This document shows positions 52,513-62,191 of a stretch of 64,000 bases of DNA, one piece after another (the first letter of the stretch is position 1; every line of letters begins with the position of its first letter). Under the pieces are notes generated by a model. The model saw only the letters and a program-made list of their open reading frames with translations. It had not been told where the DNA came from and ran no database searches. The translations under genes were made by a program, and so were the position numbers. Source of the stretch: Colwellia_A sp041890515 (GTDB taxonomy: Bacteria; Pseudomonadota; Gammaproteobacteria; Enterobacterales; Alteromonadaceae); assembly GCA_041890515.1 (NCBI GenBank), contig JASDWX010000046.1:1-64000 (forward strand). The letters are read 5' to 3'.

Positions 52513-55500
52513 ATGAGTATTTCAGCTGTTTCGAATCGTTGGTTAAATCGACTGTATAAAGTATTAGCAATTTTGTTAGTACTTTTTGCAGTGCTGATCA
52601 GTGCGTTTCGTTTATTCCTTCCCTATGTTCATCATTTTCAGCAAGACTTTCAGTATTACCTCAATGAGACTTATGATAGTAATGTCACTATAGGTTCATT
52701 GAATATGGAATGGGCAACAGGCGGGCCAACATTAGTCGTTAAAAACGTTAACGTATTGGATACTGCAACTGCGAATGTATTTGTGGCGAGAATGGAACTA
52801 TCAATTGATTTTTGGGGGAGCTTACGACATCAAAAGTTGATCACTCAAGATATAACGTTGGCTGGCGCGCAAGTGGTTTTTGATAAAGCATTACTCGTGC
52901 AACAAGATAAAACTGAAGATGACCGTTCGCTCATTACCAATATCAGCAATGTTTTTTTTACACAAATCAATCGTTTCTCACTAACAAAAAGTAAGATCAC
53001 TCTGCAGGATGAGTCAAAAGAACGCACCTTTGTCATTGACCAACTTTCTTGGGTAAATAGCGATAATCATCACCGAGCTACCGGAAGTATGCTTATTGAT
53101 GGTTTAACGGCTAATAACATTAAATTTAACCTTGATGCATCAGGAAAAGATCTCCGTGATTTAAGTGGTCAATTATACTTTGAAGCGAACAAACTGAATG
53201 TTACCCCTTGGCTTGGTTCAATTTTCGCGATAGAAAATGAAAAAACTTCCTCATCGGTAAACTTTAGTGCGTGGTACACTTTAAATAAAGGTAAAGCTAA
53301 TAAGTTACAAATCGCATTGGGAGATAATGAGGTTAGCTGGATGTTCAAAAATCAATTACAAAGTTTACGCTTAGACAAGGGTAATATACTCGTTGAAAAT
53401 TTTGATGATGCAACCAATAGAGTAACCACAACTACCCCTCTCATATTTTACACGAATAATCAGGCATGGCAGCCTTTGACGGTTCATAATAAAAGAACAG
53501 CCACAGGTTATTTAACACACATTTCTTCGTTAGAACTATTTGGATTAGCAAATCTTTATCCATTATTTTCTGGGCACCCGGAAAGCCAAAAATTATTGAA
53601 CAACCTAGCGCCGGTAGGTCAAATTAGTGATGTTTATCTATTAAAAAATGGTGATGATATTAAAGCACACGCAAGGTTTTCAGAAGCCACTTCCTTTTTC
53701 AGTCAAGGAATCCCAGGGGTAGAAAATGTTAGCGGTGAGCTTAGCTTTAATAAACAACATTTGAATATTGCGCTTTTAGCCGAAAATGGACAACTGAACT
53801 TTGAAAAACATTTTCTATATCCGATACCCTATCAATCAATAGTAGCGCAAGTTGATGTTGATTTTACAACCACTGACTTATCATTAAAAGTTAGTCACAT
53901 TGAACTGAAATCAGAACAACTTCACGCCACTGCAGAGTTAGAGATTAAATCGCTTGAAAATGAAGCGCTACATATGGCATTACTTGCCAATGTACATCGG
54001 GGTGATCTCAAGTTTGCTCATTATTATTATCCACATTTACTTATGGGTGAAGATCTTGTCAACTATCTAAACTTGGCAATTATTGAAGGAAAAGTTGAGC
54101 AAGCAAAAGTGATTTTTAATGGGCCGTTAAACAAATTTCCATTTAATAATGATAATGATAATGGTATTTTTGTTGTAGATGCCGAATTGACGGAGAGCAA
54201 ATTTCAATTTGATCCGAACTGGCCTGTGATCAATGATTTTGCTGCTCATTTAAATTTCACCAGTAACAGCATGTTAATTACGAGTCGAGGTGGTGATCTA
54301 ACGGGTCTAAATGTTTCAGGCGTTAAAGTGGCGATTGATGATCTAGCCAGTGAACAAATACTGACAGTTGACGCGAACTTTAAAGATACTCAACCCATTG
54401 CGATAAGTAACTTAATGAACAATAGTCCAATGATAGATACTGTTGGAGAAGTACTTAATCAGTTACAAGTCACTCAAAATATCTCAGGTAGCTTCGCGTT
54501 AAATTTGCCTTTGAATGATCTTGATAGTGTTGTTGCTAGTGGGAAAGTTGAATTTAATAATAATCAAGCAACCTTGCAAACACCGAGTATGAATTTTACC
54601 GAAGTGAATGGCGAGCTTACTTATGAAAATGATGTAATAAATACCGAAGGGTTAACGTTAAACTGGCGAGGAATGCCATTGGCATTAAAGGTGGTCGCTA
54701 ATTATAACAACCCCGAATATTATCAAACATTCATTAATCTTCAAGCCCAGTGGCCGGAATCACTTTGGAAAAAAGAGCTCCCGAAATCACTTGAAAATTA
54801 TGGCAATGGACAGTTAGATTGGCAAGGTGATTTAATTCTTAAAAAACATCATCAAGGTGGTGTTTCTTATGACTTACTCATGGATTCAACCTTCGAGAAG
54901 CTAGCTTTTGAACTACCCACGCCCTATAAAAAATCAGTGGGAGAAACACTTAATGTTGCTGTGCACATTTCTGGTCAAGAAACCTCATCAATATTTGATG
55001 TGCAGCTAGGGGATGAACTGGGTTTTTATGGGGAGTTAAATCACAAAAAAGTTCAGTTTACTAAAGCACATTTGGTTTTGGGCGTTGAAAACTTGCTCGT
55101 GCCCTCTGAAGGTTTTCATATCACTACAAATTTAGCTGAAGCTTCTGTCGATGAATGGCGGTATTTAGTTTTGAATATTCTCGATAGCATCGAGGAAGTA
55201 TCAGGAGATATTCAAGATGAGAGCCTTGTCATTTTAACTGCTCCTAAACAGGTTAGCGGCGAGATTGGTAAGCTTGATGTCCTTGGACAATCGTTAACAG
55301 AGGTGTCTTTTAACTTATTAAATCAAGATCAATGGTGGTTACTAGATTTACAAGCTAAAGAGGCCCGAACTAAAGCGAAGTTCTACCCTGACTGGCTTCA
55401 GGAAGGAATAGACATTGATGCAAAATTTATTCATTTAGCGCAAGATCAAGCGTTAGAAAACAATAGCGATAATGAAGTGACTACAGAAATACAGGAGCTA

Positions 55501-56496
55501 GCCTTAGCAATCAATGAGGTTAAAGCAGCGTCTATTTTAGAAAATGATGTGCTTTTTGCAAATATCCCTCCTATTCGCGCAAAATGTGGAAGCTGTACTT
55601 TTGGAAAATTTGATTTTGGCGAAGTTGAGTTTTCAATTGAAAGATCTGCTATAGATACTGTGAAAATAAATAAATTTACGGCGCAACGCGGAAATACAAA
55701 ATTACGTTTTAATGGAAATTGGCAACATAATGAAAATATTTCACAGACAAGGTTAATGGGTGAGCTGAAAGCTAAACACTTTGATAGTGAAATAGAAAAA
55801 CTAGGTTATCCTTCAACGATTAAAGATAGTGCGTTGGATTTAAAATATGGCTTAAATTGGATCGGTAGCCCTTTAGATTTTAAGTTAGAAAACTTCAATG
55901 GTACGAGTAGACTTGAGCTTTCCGATGGATATTTAGCGGAAGTTCCCGATCAAGCGAGAGCATTTTCATTGTTAAGCTTGCAGTCACTTGTCCGTAAATT
56001 GAAATTCGACTTTAGAGATATTTTTAGTGATGGTATGTTTTACGATTCTATTAAAGGCGACTTTGAAATAAAACATGGGCTTATTTATACCGATAATACT
56101 TTTATGAAAGGTGCGGCGGGTGACTTGTCTATCAAGGGTAATACCAATTTAAGTGATGAAGTATTAGATTATAAAATGTCTTATAAGCCAAACATTACCT
56201 CAAGCTTACCAGCGATTGCGTGGATTGCGACGTCGAATCCGTTAATGCTTATTGGTGCCTTAGCCCTTGATGGTGTGATCACTTCTAAGGTAGTTTCAGA
56301 GTACAAAATTGAAGTGACAGGCCCAATAGAAAAACCAATAGTTAAAATTGTTGATAAGAAAACCCAAAACATTAAAGTAGGGCGTTCAACGCCACCAGAG
56401 ATTATTGAAACATTGCCAGAAGAAACAATTTTCCCAGCTGAAACGTTAAAAAGTAGTGGTATAAACATTAAAAAGGAAATGAACGAAGATGGTTAA
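52513..56496 (+). CDS. yhdP: YhdP-family AsmA-like envelope protein
   Basis: A 1327-residue protein with one N-terminal membrane helix (about 15-38) and a very long, mainly beta periplasmic part (DUF3971 and an AsmA_2-like C-terminal region at about 1070-1250). YhdP and its AsmA-like relatives TamB and YdbH form bridges that carry phospholipids to the outer membrane. Its position after rng and before the nitrilase gene is the usual one. Its stop overlaps the next gene by eight bases. Confidence 0.92.
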   Translation: MSISAVSNRWLNRLYKVLAILLVLFAVLISAFRLFLPYVHHFQQDFQYYLNETYDSNVTIGSLNMEWATGGPTLVVKNVNVLDTATANVFVARMELSIDFWGSLRHQKLITQDITLAGAQVVFDKALLVQQDKTEDDRSLITNISNVFFTQINRFSLTKSKITLQDESKERTFVIDQLSWVNSDNHHRATGSMLIDGLTANNIKFNLDASGKDLRDLSGQLYFEANKLNVTPWLGSIFAIENEKTSSSVNFSAWYTLNKGKANKLQIALGDNEVSWMFKNQLQSLRLDKGNILVENFDDATNRVTTTTPLIFYTNNQAWQPLTVHNKRTATGYLTHISSLELFGLANLYPLFSGHPESQKLLNNLAPVGQISDVYLLKNGDDIKAHARFSEATSFFSQGIPGVENVSGELSFNKQHLNIALLAENGQLNFEKHFLYPIPYQSIVAQVDVDFTTTDLSLKVSHIELKSEQLHATAELEIKSLENEALHMALLANVHRGDLKFAHYYYPHLLMGEDLVNYLNLAIIEGKVEQAKVIFNGPLNKFPFNNDNDNGIFVVDAELTESKFQFDPNWPVINDFAAHLNFTSNSMLITSRGGDLTGLNVSGVKVAIDDLASEQILTVDANFKDTQPIAISNLMNNSPMIDTVGEVLNQLQVTQNISGSFALNLPLNDLDSVVASGKVEFNNNQATLQTPSMNFTEVNGELTYENDVINTEGLTLNWRGMPLALKVVANYNNPEYYQTFINLQAQWPESLWKKELPKSLENYGNGQLDWQGDLILKKHHQGGVSYDLLMDSTFEKLAFELPTPYKKSVGETLNVAVHISGQETSSIFDVQLGDELGFYGELNHKKVQFTKAHLVLGVENLLVPSEGFHITTNLAEASVDEWRYLVLNILDSIEEVSGDIQDESLVILTAPKQVSGEIGKLDVLGQSLTEVSFNLLNQDQWWLLDLQAKEARTKAKFYPDWLQEGIDIDAKFIHLAQDQALENNSDNEVTTEIQELALAINEVKAASILENDVLFANIPPIRAKCGSCTFGKFDFGEVEFSIERSAIDTVKINKFTAQRGNTKLRFNGNWQHNENISQTRLMGELKAKHFDSEIEKLGYPSTIKDSALDLKYGLNWIGSPLDFKLENFNGTSRLELSDGYLAEVPDQARAFSLLSLQSLVRKLKFDFRDIFSDGMFYDSIKGDFEIKHGLIYTDNTFMKGAAGDLSIKGNTNLSDEVLDYKMSYKPNITSSLPAIAWIATSNPLMLIGALALDGVITSKVVSEYKIEVTGPIEKPIVKIVDKKTQNIKVGRSTPPEIIETLPEETIFPAETLKSSGINIKKEMNEDG

Positions 56497-57352
56497 ATTA
56501 ACCGCGATACAATTGTGCTCTGTACCAGATGTTGGAGATAATTTTCGCACTATTGACCGTTACCTTGAAGCTTTGATTGAAGCATCCGTCCATGACGATG
56601 AGCACATTGTGGTGTTACCTGAATGTTGTTTATTTTTTGGTGGTAAAGATCAACAGCAATTAGCATTGGCTAAAGAAAGTGATCAATTAGCGTATCAAAA
56701 CTTGTTTGTGTCTACTTTACAAGAACAGCTCTCTCGATTGGCTAAACGTTATCATGTTTACTTGGTAGCAGGGAGTATTCCCTTGTTATCGACTACGGCA
56801 GATAAGTTTACCAATACTTGCTGTGTATTTTCGCCTAAAGGTGATTTATTAACACAGTATGATAAAATTCATCTATTTGATGTCGATGTACAAGACAGTG
56901 AAAAACAGTATCGAGAATCACGATTTACACAATGTGGAAGTGAAATTATTTCAACGACGGCTGCTGGGGTCAATATTGGTTTATCCATTTGTTACGATTT
57001 ACGTTTTCCTGAATTATACCGAAAATTAACCACTTTGGGGGCCGATATTATTACTGTACCCAGTGCTTTTACGGCAGTAACGGGAAAAGCGCATTGGCAA
57101 GCATTGTTGCAAGCCCGCGCGATAGAAAATCAAGTTTATATTATTGCTGCAGGGCAGCAAGGCGTGCATGAAAATGGCAGAGAAACTTGGGGACATAGTA
57201 TGATTATTAGTCCTTGGGGAGAAATATTAACTTGTTTAGAAGAAGGTGTTGGCAGTATTAGTGTCGAATTTTCCCAACAAGTATTAGATAAAGTAAGAAA
57301 AGCAATTCCAGTTGCGGAACATAATCAATTTGAATGCACATTAAAACTTTAA
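56489..57352 (+). CDS. Nitrilase-superfamily amidohydrolase (Nit1/Nit2-like)
   Basis: A 287-residue cytoplasmic hydrolase with the Glu-Lys-Cys triad: E in VVLPECCLFFGG, K in YDKIHLFDVDV and C in LSICYDLRFPELYR. The motifs resemble the Nit1/Nit2 group, including deaminated glutathione amidase and omega-amidase. The exact substrate is undetermined. It is translationally coupled to yhdP and lies 33 bp before tldD. Confidence 0.9.
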   Translation: MVKLTAIQLCSVPDVGDNFRTIDRYLEALIEASVHDDEHIVVLPECCLFFGGKDQQQLALAKESDQLAYQNLFVSTLQEQLSRLAKRYHVYLVAGSIPLLSTTADKFTNTCCVFSPKGDLLTQYDKIHLFDVDVQDSEKQYRESRFTQCGSEIISTTAAGVNIGLSICYDLRFPELYRKLTTLGADIITVPSAFTAVTGKAHWQALLQARAIENQVYIIAAGQQGVHENGRETWGHSMIISPWGEILTCLEEGVGSISVEFSQQVLDKVRKAIPVAEHNQFECTLKL

Positions 57353-57385
57353 AATTAAAACAAAATAATACGATAAGTGAAACAT

Positions 57386-58825
57386 ATGAATAGTGTCGAG
57401 CGCGAACTTTTAGCAGATAGTCAGATTGACCGGGATCTTTTAGATCAAACGTTAAACAATATATATCAACGTAAAATTGATTTAGCTGATTTGTATTTTC
57501 AGTCAAGTAGTCATGAATCATGGATGTTAGAAGATGGCATCGTCAAAGAAGGCTCATACAATATAGAACGTGGTGTTGGCGTACGTGCTATTTCAGGTGA
57601 AAAAACAGGCTTTGCTTACTCAGACGATATTTCTCCAATCGCTTTACAAAAAGCAGCAGACGCCGCGAAAGGCATTGCGAATGCTAAACAAAATGGTCGT
57701 GTACTTGCTTTTAAAAGCCAAACCGTAAAATCAGTTTATGAAGCAACGGATCCACTAAGTAGCTTAGCCCAAGAGCAGAAAATCACTTTGATGCATGAAA
57801 TTGAAGCCCATGCACGTTCGGTTGATAAACGTGTTCAGCAAGTCATTGTGAGTTTGTCTGGTGTTTACGAGAAAATACTTGTTGCAGCCAGTGATGGTAC
57901 TTTTGCTACGGATATACGCCCACTTGTTCGTTTAAATTGTTCTGTATTAGTTGAAGACAATGGTAAACGTGAACGTGGCACTGCTGGCGGCGGTGCTCGA
58001 ACAGATTATAGTTACTTTTTTGAACTTGAAAATGGTAAAGCGCGCTATTTAGCTTATGCAGAAGAAGCAGTTCGCCAAGCCTTAGTGAATGTCGTCGCTA
58101 TAGAATCTCCTGCAGGTATGCTACCGGTTGTGCTTGGTTCTGGATGGCCTGGAGTGTTATTGCATGAAGCGGTTGGACACGGTTTAGAGGGCGATTTTAA
58201 CCGTAAAGGTTCATCTGCATTCTCAGGTAAAATTGGACAACAGGTTACTTCTGATTTATGTACTATTGTTGATGACGGCACTATGGCTAACCGCCGTGGT
58301 TCTATTTCAATTGATGATGAAGGCACACCTGGACAATACAATGTATTGATCGAAAAAGGTATTCTAAAAGGATATATGCAAGATAAGCACAACGCTAAGC
58401 TTATGGGTGTAGCACCTACAGGTAATGGTCGTCGTGAATCTTATGCGCATTTACCTATGCCGAGAATGACTAATACTTATATGCTCGCAGGTGAGCATGA
58501 TCCAAAAGATATTATTAAGTCAGTGAAGAAAGGTATATACGCGCCTCATTTCGCTGGTGGGCAAGTTGATATTACTTCAGGAAAATTTGTTTTCACAAGC
58601 TCAGAAGCTTATCTTATTGAGAATGGTGAAATCACTTCGCCGATAAAAGGTGCAACCTTAATTGGTAGCGGACCAGAAGCGATGAAAAACGTTAGTATGG
58701 TCGGTAATGATTTGCAACTTGATGCCGGCGTTGGTGTCTGTGGTAAAGACGGACAAAGTGTTCCTGTTGGTGTGGGTCAACCAACCTTGAAAATTGATGA
58801 AATGACCATTGGTGGAACACAATAA
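57386..58825 (+). CDS. tldD: Metalloprotease TldD
   Basis: A 479-residue subunit of the TldD/TldE zinc protease, which acts on unfolded or modified peptides such as microcin B17 precursor and CcdA. The zinc site is HEAVGHGLEGD (H260, E261 and H264), and GTAGGGARTDY and GFAYSD segments are typical. ATG 57386 is favoured over an in-frame GTG three codons upstream. The partner tldE/pmbA is not in the window. Confidence 0.95.
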   Translation: MNSVERELLADSQIDRDLLDQTLNNIYQRKIDLADLYFQSSSHESWMLEDGIVKEGSYNIERGVGVRAISGEKTGFAYSDDISPIALQKAADAAKGIANAKQNGRVLAFKSQTVKSVYEATDPLSSLAQEQKITLMHEIEAHARSVDKRVQQVIVSLSGVYEKILVAASDGTFATDIRPLVRLNCSVLVEDNGKRERGTAGGGARTDYSYFFELENGKARYLAYAEEAVRQALVNVVAIESPAGMLPVVLGSGWPGVLLHEAVGHGLEGDFNRKGSSAFSGKIGQQVTSDLCTIVDDGTMANRRGSISIDDEGTPGQYNVLIEKGILKGYMQDKHNAKLMGVAPTGNGRRESYAHLPMPRMTNTYMLAGEHDPKDIIKSVKKGIYAPHFAGGQVDITSGKFVFTSSEAYLIENGEITSPIKGATLIGSGPEAMKNVSMVGNDLQLDAGVGVCGKDGQSVPVGVGQPTLKIDEMTIGGTQ

Positions 58826-58870
58826 CATTAAGTTTACTTAGCGTTAAATCACATAATATTTGATGATATA

Positions 58871-58913
58871 AAAGCTCACTCATCATTGGTCGATTCAATG
58901 GCGAATGAGCTTT
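58871..58913 (+). terminator. Probable terminator of tldD
   Basis: AAAGCTCA (58871-58878) pairs with TGAGCTTT (58906-58913), with an inner CATTG/CAATG stem. Only a short T-run follows. Confidence 0.5.
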
Positions 58914-59183
58914 ATCATTTCTCTAATAACAAAATTAATGTTAATGAATCATCAATTATTTTCTAGAGATATCTTTGCGTTCATTTTTTATAATGTGAAA
59001 TTACAATTGATATAAAGTACTAAAATATAAATAATAGAATGAGTAAGAAAAGTGATTTTATTACTCATTTTTTGCAAATCCATGCTTCAACTAAGCATCT
59101 GTCCATTAAGTTTTACAACAAACCAATAATTTTAAAACAAATTGTATTGAGCTTATATACAGAGTCTTGAATATTGTTATCAA
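58914..59183. other. AT-rich intergenic stretch without a gene
   Basis: I see no gene or repeat between the tldD terminator and the Zur box at 59184; all frames are broken. It presumably holds upstream promoter DNA of the zinc-uptake unit. Confidence 0.5.
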
Positions 59184-59200
59184 TTGTTATATTGTAACAA
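59184..59200 (+). promoter_or_regulatory. Probable Zur box
   Basis: TTGTTATATTGTAACAA is a near-perfect palindrome. Its core matches the gammaproteobacterial Zur consensus TGTTATANTATAACA at all but one specified base. It lies 43 bp before the start chosen for the small secreted protein and would block its promoter when zinc is sufficient. Confidence 0.7.
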
Positions 59201-59242
59201 CTTATGCGTATATTAAATTTTTTGTTACCTAATAGTTTTTCA

Positions 59243-59522
59243 ATGAATCGGCAATCAATACTCAGTGTATTGATCTTGTGCGCATTCTTGTGCGCGACAT
59301 TGAGTCACCGCGCACACAGNNNNNNNNNNGATATTAGATAGTGTTGAATTACAGCAATGTAAATTATGCCAACATAACATTGATACCCCAAAAAATACCT
59401 TAATGGTAAAATTGGTGAATATCTGTAGTTATTATACGCCAACCCAGTCGATAATTACTCCGCAGCTTGGATCTTCACTTTATTTTGTACCGCAGCTACG
59501 AGCCCCACCATTCAATAGATAG
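59243..59522 (+). CDS. Small secreted CxxC protein interrupted by an assembly gap
   Basis: The left part reads MNRQSILSVLILCAFLCATLSHRAH, a signal peptide leading into His, up to the N-run at 59320. The right part is open from 59331 (ILDSVELQQCKLCQHNID...) to TAG 59520-59522 and carries a CxxC pair. With exactly ten N the two parts are out of frame by one, but N-runs of ten are a placeholder length, so one gene of roughly 90-110 codons is likely. The missing piece is probably His-rich. Small proteins of this kind often precede zinc TonB receptors. An upstream ATG at 59204 lies against the Zur box and lacks a ribosome-binding site. Confidence 0.6.
59320..59329. other. Assembly gap (10 N)
   Basis: Ten N bases inside the small secreted protein gene; the true length is unknown. 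Confidence 0.99.
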
Positions 59523-59604
59523 ACATTAACGCTAAATTACAAATCAAATTATTTGGAAGTGCACTATTTACTGCTCTTCTATAGCTTTATCTATTGGAAA
59601 AAAA

Positions 59605-62121
59605 ATGAAATCAGTTTACATCAATAAAATTGCGCCCATGTGTGCATTATCACTACTATTTGTTGGGGCGAGTTACGCTCAACAATTTTCAGGTGTCATA
59701 CTCGATGCGGATGGCAAAGCGGTTGCTAAAGCGCAAGTTTCTTTAGTGAATACAAAATATAAAACAGTAACCGATGAAAATGGACAATTTACTTTTAGTG
59801 AGATTAATGCAGGAAAGGTAGAGCTTCACGTAAGTGCCAAAAATTATAGTCATGTGAATGAATATTTTACAATTACTGAACAGGAACTTAATAGTATAAC
59901 GATTTCAATGCGCTCTACGGTAATGGAAGTGATTGATGTTTACGCAACACCGCTTCACTCATCAAGTATTGAATCTGCATTACCAGTGAGTGTCATTTCA
60001 GGTGATGAGTTGCGTTTAAAGCAAGCATCTACTTTAGGTGAAACACTGAAAAATGAAGTTGGTGTACATTCAAGTTATTTTGGTCCAGTTTCAAGTAGCC
60101 CTGTCATTCGAGGTATGGATGGACCAAGAGTGTTAATCACACAAAATGGTTTAGACGTAGGGGATGCATCTCGGGTAGGACCAGACCATGCGGTTGCAGC
60201 CGAAGCCGGCACAGCTCAACAGATAGAGGTACTACGTGGACCGTCAACGCTTTTTTATGGCAGTGGTGCGATTGGTGGCGTGGTCAATGTCGTTGATAAT
60301 CGAGTACCGACAAGTATTGATAATCAGGTCGATTATTTACTAAAGCATAATGATGTTGCAGATGAAAATGAAGCCACACTCAATATAAATACAGGCTATC
60401 AAAGCCTAGCGGTCCATCTTGATGCTTTTTGGCGTGAATCTAATGACTACAAAATCCCTGGTTATGCGACGGCAGAAGACAGTCATGATGAACATGATGA
60501 TGAACACGAAGAAGAAGGCCATGAAGATGAACACGACGAAGAAGGGCATGAAGAAGAAGAAATTAAAGGTCTATTAGAGAACAGCGCTTCGAAATCATCA
60601 GGTTTTACCGTGGGTTCAAGTTATTTGTTTGACGCAGGGTATGTTGGTGTTTCGTATGGGCGAATGGAAAGAACCTACGGTATCCCCGGGCATTCACATG
60701 CACATTCAGAACACGATGACGAAGAACATGAAGAAACAGGAGCAGAATCTAGTGACGAAGATGGTGTTTATGCCGACTTAGTACAAGACAGATATCAACT
60801 GCTGAGTGAAATTAATTTTGAAGATAATTTTATTACTCGTGTGATGAGTAAAGTCGCCTACACTGATTACCAACATCAAGAAATTGAAGAAGGTGGAATA
60901 GGCACTCAATTTGATAATGAGATGTTAGAAACACGTTTTGATCTTTATCATCAAGCTGTTGACGGCTGGAAAGGTGCATGGACATTACATTATAAAGAGA
61001 ATGATTTTCAAGCGATTGGAGAAGAAGCATTTACGCCTCCTTCGAATACAGAATCTATTGCCGTTGCTTGGCTAGAAGAGAAGCATATCGACAATGTTTT
61101 ATGGCAATTGGGTGCACGCATTGAGCATGTAGAGTTGAGTGCGAGTGGTGAAGTAGAATCACACGATGAACATTCTGATGAACATGGCGATGAACATGGT
61201 AGTCATGAAGAAGAGTTGCATTTTAATAAACAGAGCTTTACGCCTATTAGTGCTTCTTTAGGTGCTGTATGGCAGTATTCAGAGGGTTATAATTTAGGCT
61301 TTTCTGCTGCGTTTTCACAGCGTGCACCATCAGCGAGTGAACTATTTTCGAACGGCGCTCATATAGGCACCAACACTTATGAAGTTGGGGCATTATTTGA
61401 AATCCATGAAGAAGACCATGAATTACATGTAGACTTGTCTGATCAAAACGTTGAATTAGAAACAGCCTATAACCTAGATATTACCTGGAGAAAGTTTGAA
61501 GGCGATTTTGGCTTTGTGGCCAGTGTTTTTTATAATCATATTGATGATTATTATTATCAAGCGAATACAGGGTTATTTGCAGAAGATGGACATGATGATC
61601 ACGATGAAGCTTTAGAAGATGAGCATGGTGATCACGATGAAGCTGAAGAGCATGCAGAGGAAAGCGAAGGTTTACCCGTATATGTTTTCCAACAGAGTAA
61701 TGTGGTGATGTTCGGAATAGAAGCTGAATTATTCTATCAAGTAACACCTTCACTTAAAGCGAGTATGTTTACCGATTATATTCATGCAAAAGTAACTGAT
61801 GGCGACAATCTACCAAGAATTCCACCTATGCGTATTGGTGGACAATTCAATTACATGACAGATGAATACTCAGCTGAGATTAGTGCAACGCATTACTTTA
61901 AGCAGTCAAATACCGCTGAACTTGAAAGTGAAACAGAAGGCTATACCATGCTAGATGCTAACTTTAATTACTTTATTAATAATGTTGGCGACGATATGGT
62001 GGCATTTTTAAAAGTGAACAATATTACAGATGAAGAAGCACGAGTACATACGTCATTTCTGAAAGGTGTTTCACCATTACCTGCACGAGGATTTACGGTA
62101 GGTATTCGAGGGAGCTTCTAA
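59605..62121 (+). CDS. ZnuD-like TonB-dependent zinc receptor with His-rich segments
   Basis: An 838-residue outer-membrane receptor. A signal peptide (about 1-25) is followed by a carboxypeptidase-regulatory-like domain (about 27-105), a plug domain (about 115-230; GETLKNEVGVHSSYFGP, SSPVIRGMDGPRVLI) and a 22-strand barrel ending in Phe. Four His/Asp/Glu-rich segments lie near residues 290-321, 363-380, 518-535 and 662-692, probably extracellular loops that gather zinc. The plug and the His-rich loops are like Neisseria ZnuD, a Zur-repressed zinc receptor. It follows the CxxC gene by 82 bp and is probably under the same Zur box. Copper or another divalent metal is a less likely substrate. 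Confidence 0.88.
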   Translation: MKSVYINKIAPMCALSLLFVGASYAQQFSGVILDADGKAVAKAQVSLVNTKYKTVTDENGQFTFSEINAGKVELHVSAKNYSHVNEYFTITEQELNSITISMRSTVMEVIDVYATPLHSSSIESALPVSVISGDELRLKQASTLGETLKNEVGVHSSYFGPVSSSPVIRGMDGPRVLITQNGLDVGDASRVGPDHAVAAEAGTAQQIEVLRGPSTLFYGSGAIGGVVNVVDNRVPTSIDNQVDYLLKHNDVADENEATLNINTGYQSLAVHLDAFWRESNDYKIPGYATAEDSHDEHDDEHEEEGHEDEHDEEGHEEEEIKGLLENSASKSSGFTVGSSYLFDAGYVGVSYGRMERTYGIPGHSHAHSEHDDEEHEETGAESSDEDGVYADLVQDRYQLLSEINFEDNFITRVMSKVAYTDYQHQEIEEGGIGTQFDNEMLETRFDLYHQAVDGWKGAWTLHYKENDFQAIGEEAFTPPSNTESIAVAWLEEKHIDNVLWQLGARIEHVELSASGEVESHDEHSDEHGDEHGSHEEELHFNKQSFTPISASLGAVWQYSEGYNLGFSAAFSQRAPSASELFSNGAHIGTNTYEVGALFEIHEEDHELHVDLSDQNVELETAYNLDITWRKFEGDFGFVASVFYNHIDDYYYQANTGLFAEDGHDDHDEALEDEHGDHDEAEEHAEESEGLPVYVFQQSNVVMFGIEAELFYQVTPSLKASMFTDYIHAKVTDGDNLPRIPPMRIGGQFNYMTDEYSAEISATHYFKQSNTAELESETEGYTMLDANFNYFINNVGDDMVAFLKVNNITDEEARVHTSFLKGVSPLPARGFTVGIRGSF

Positions 62122-62137
62122 GAAGTAAAACAGTAAT

Positions 62138-62169
62138 TTTGTAGATGAGGTTGAAACCTCATCTACAAA
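62138..62169. terminator. Hairpin between the TonB receptor and CvfB genes
   Basis: A 14-bp stem (TTGTAGATGAGGT class) with a four-base loop lies 16 bases after the receptor stop and 22 before the convergent gene's stop. The flanks are AT-rich but not clean U-runs. Confidence 0.6.
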
Positions 62170-62191
62170 TTATAAATCATATTAAAATGAT

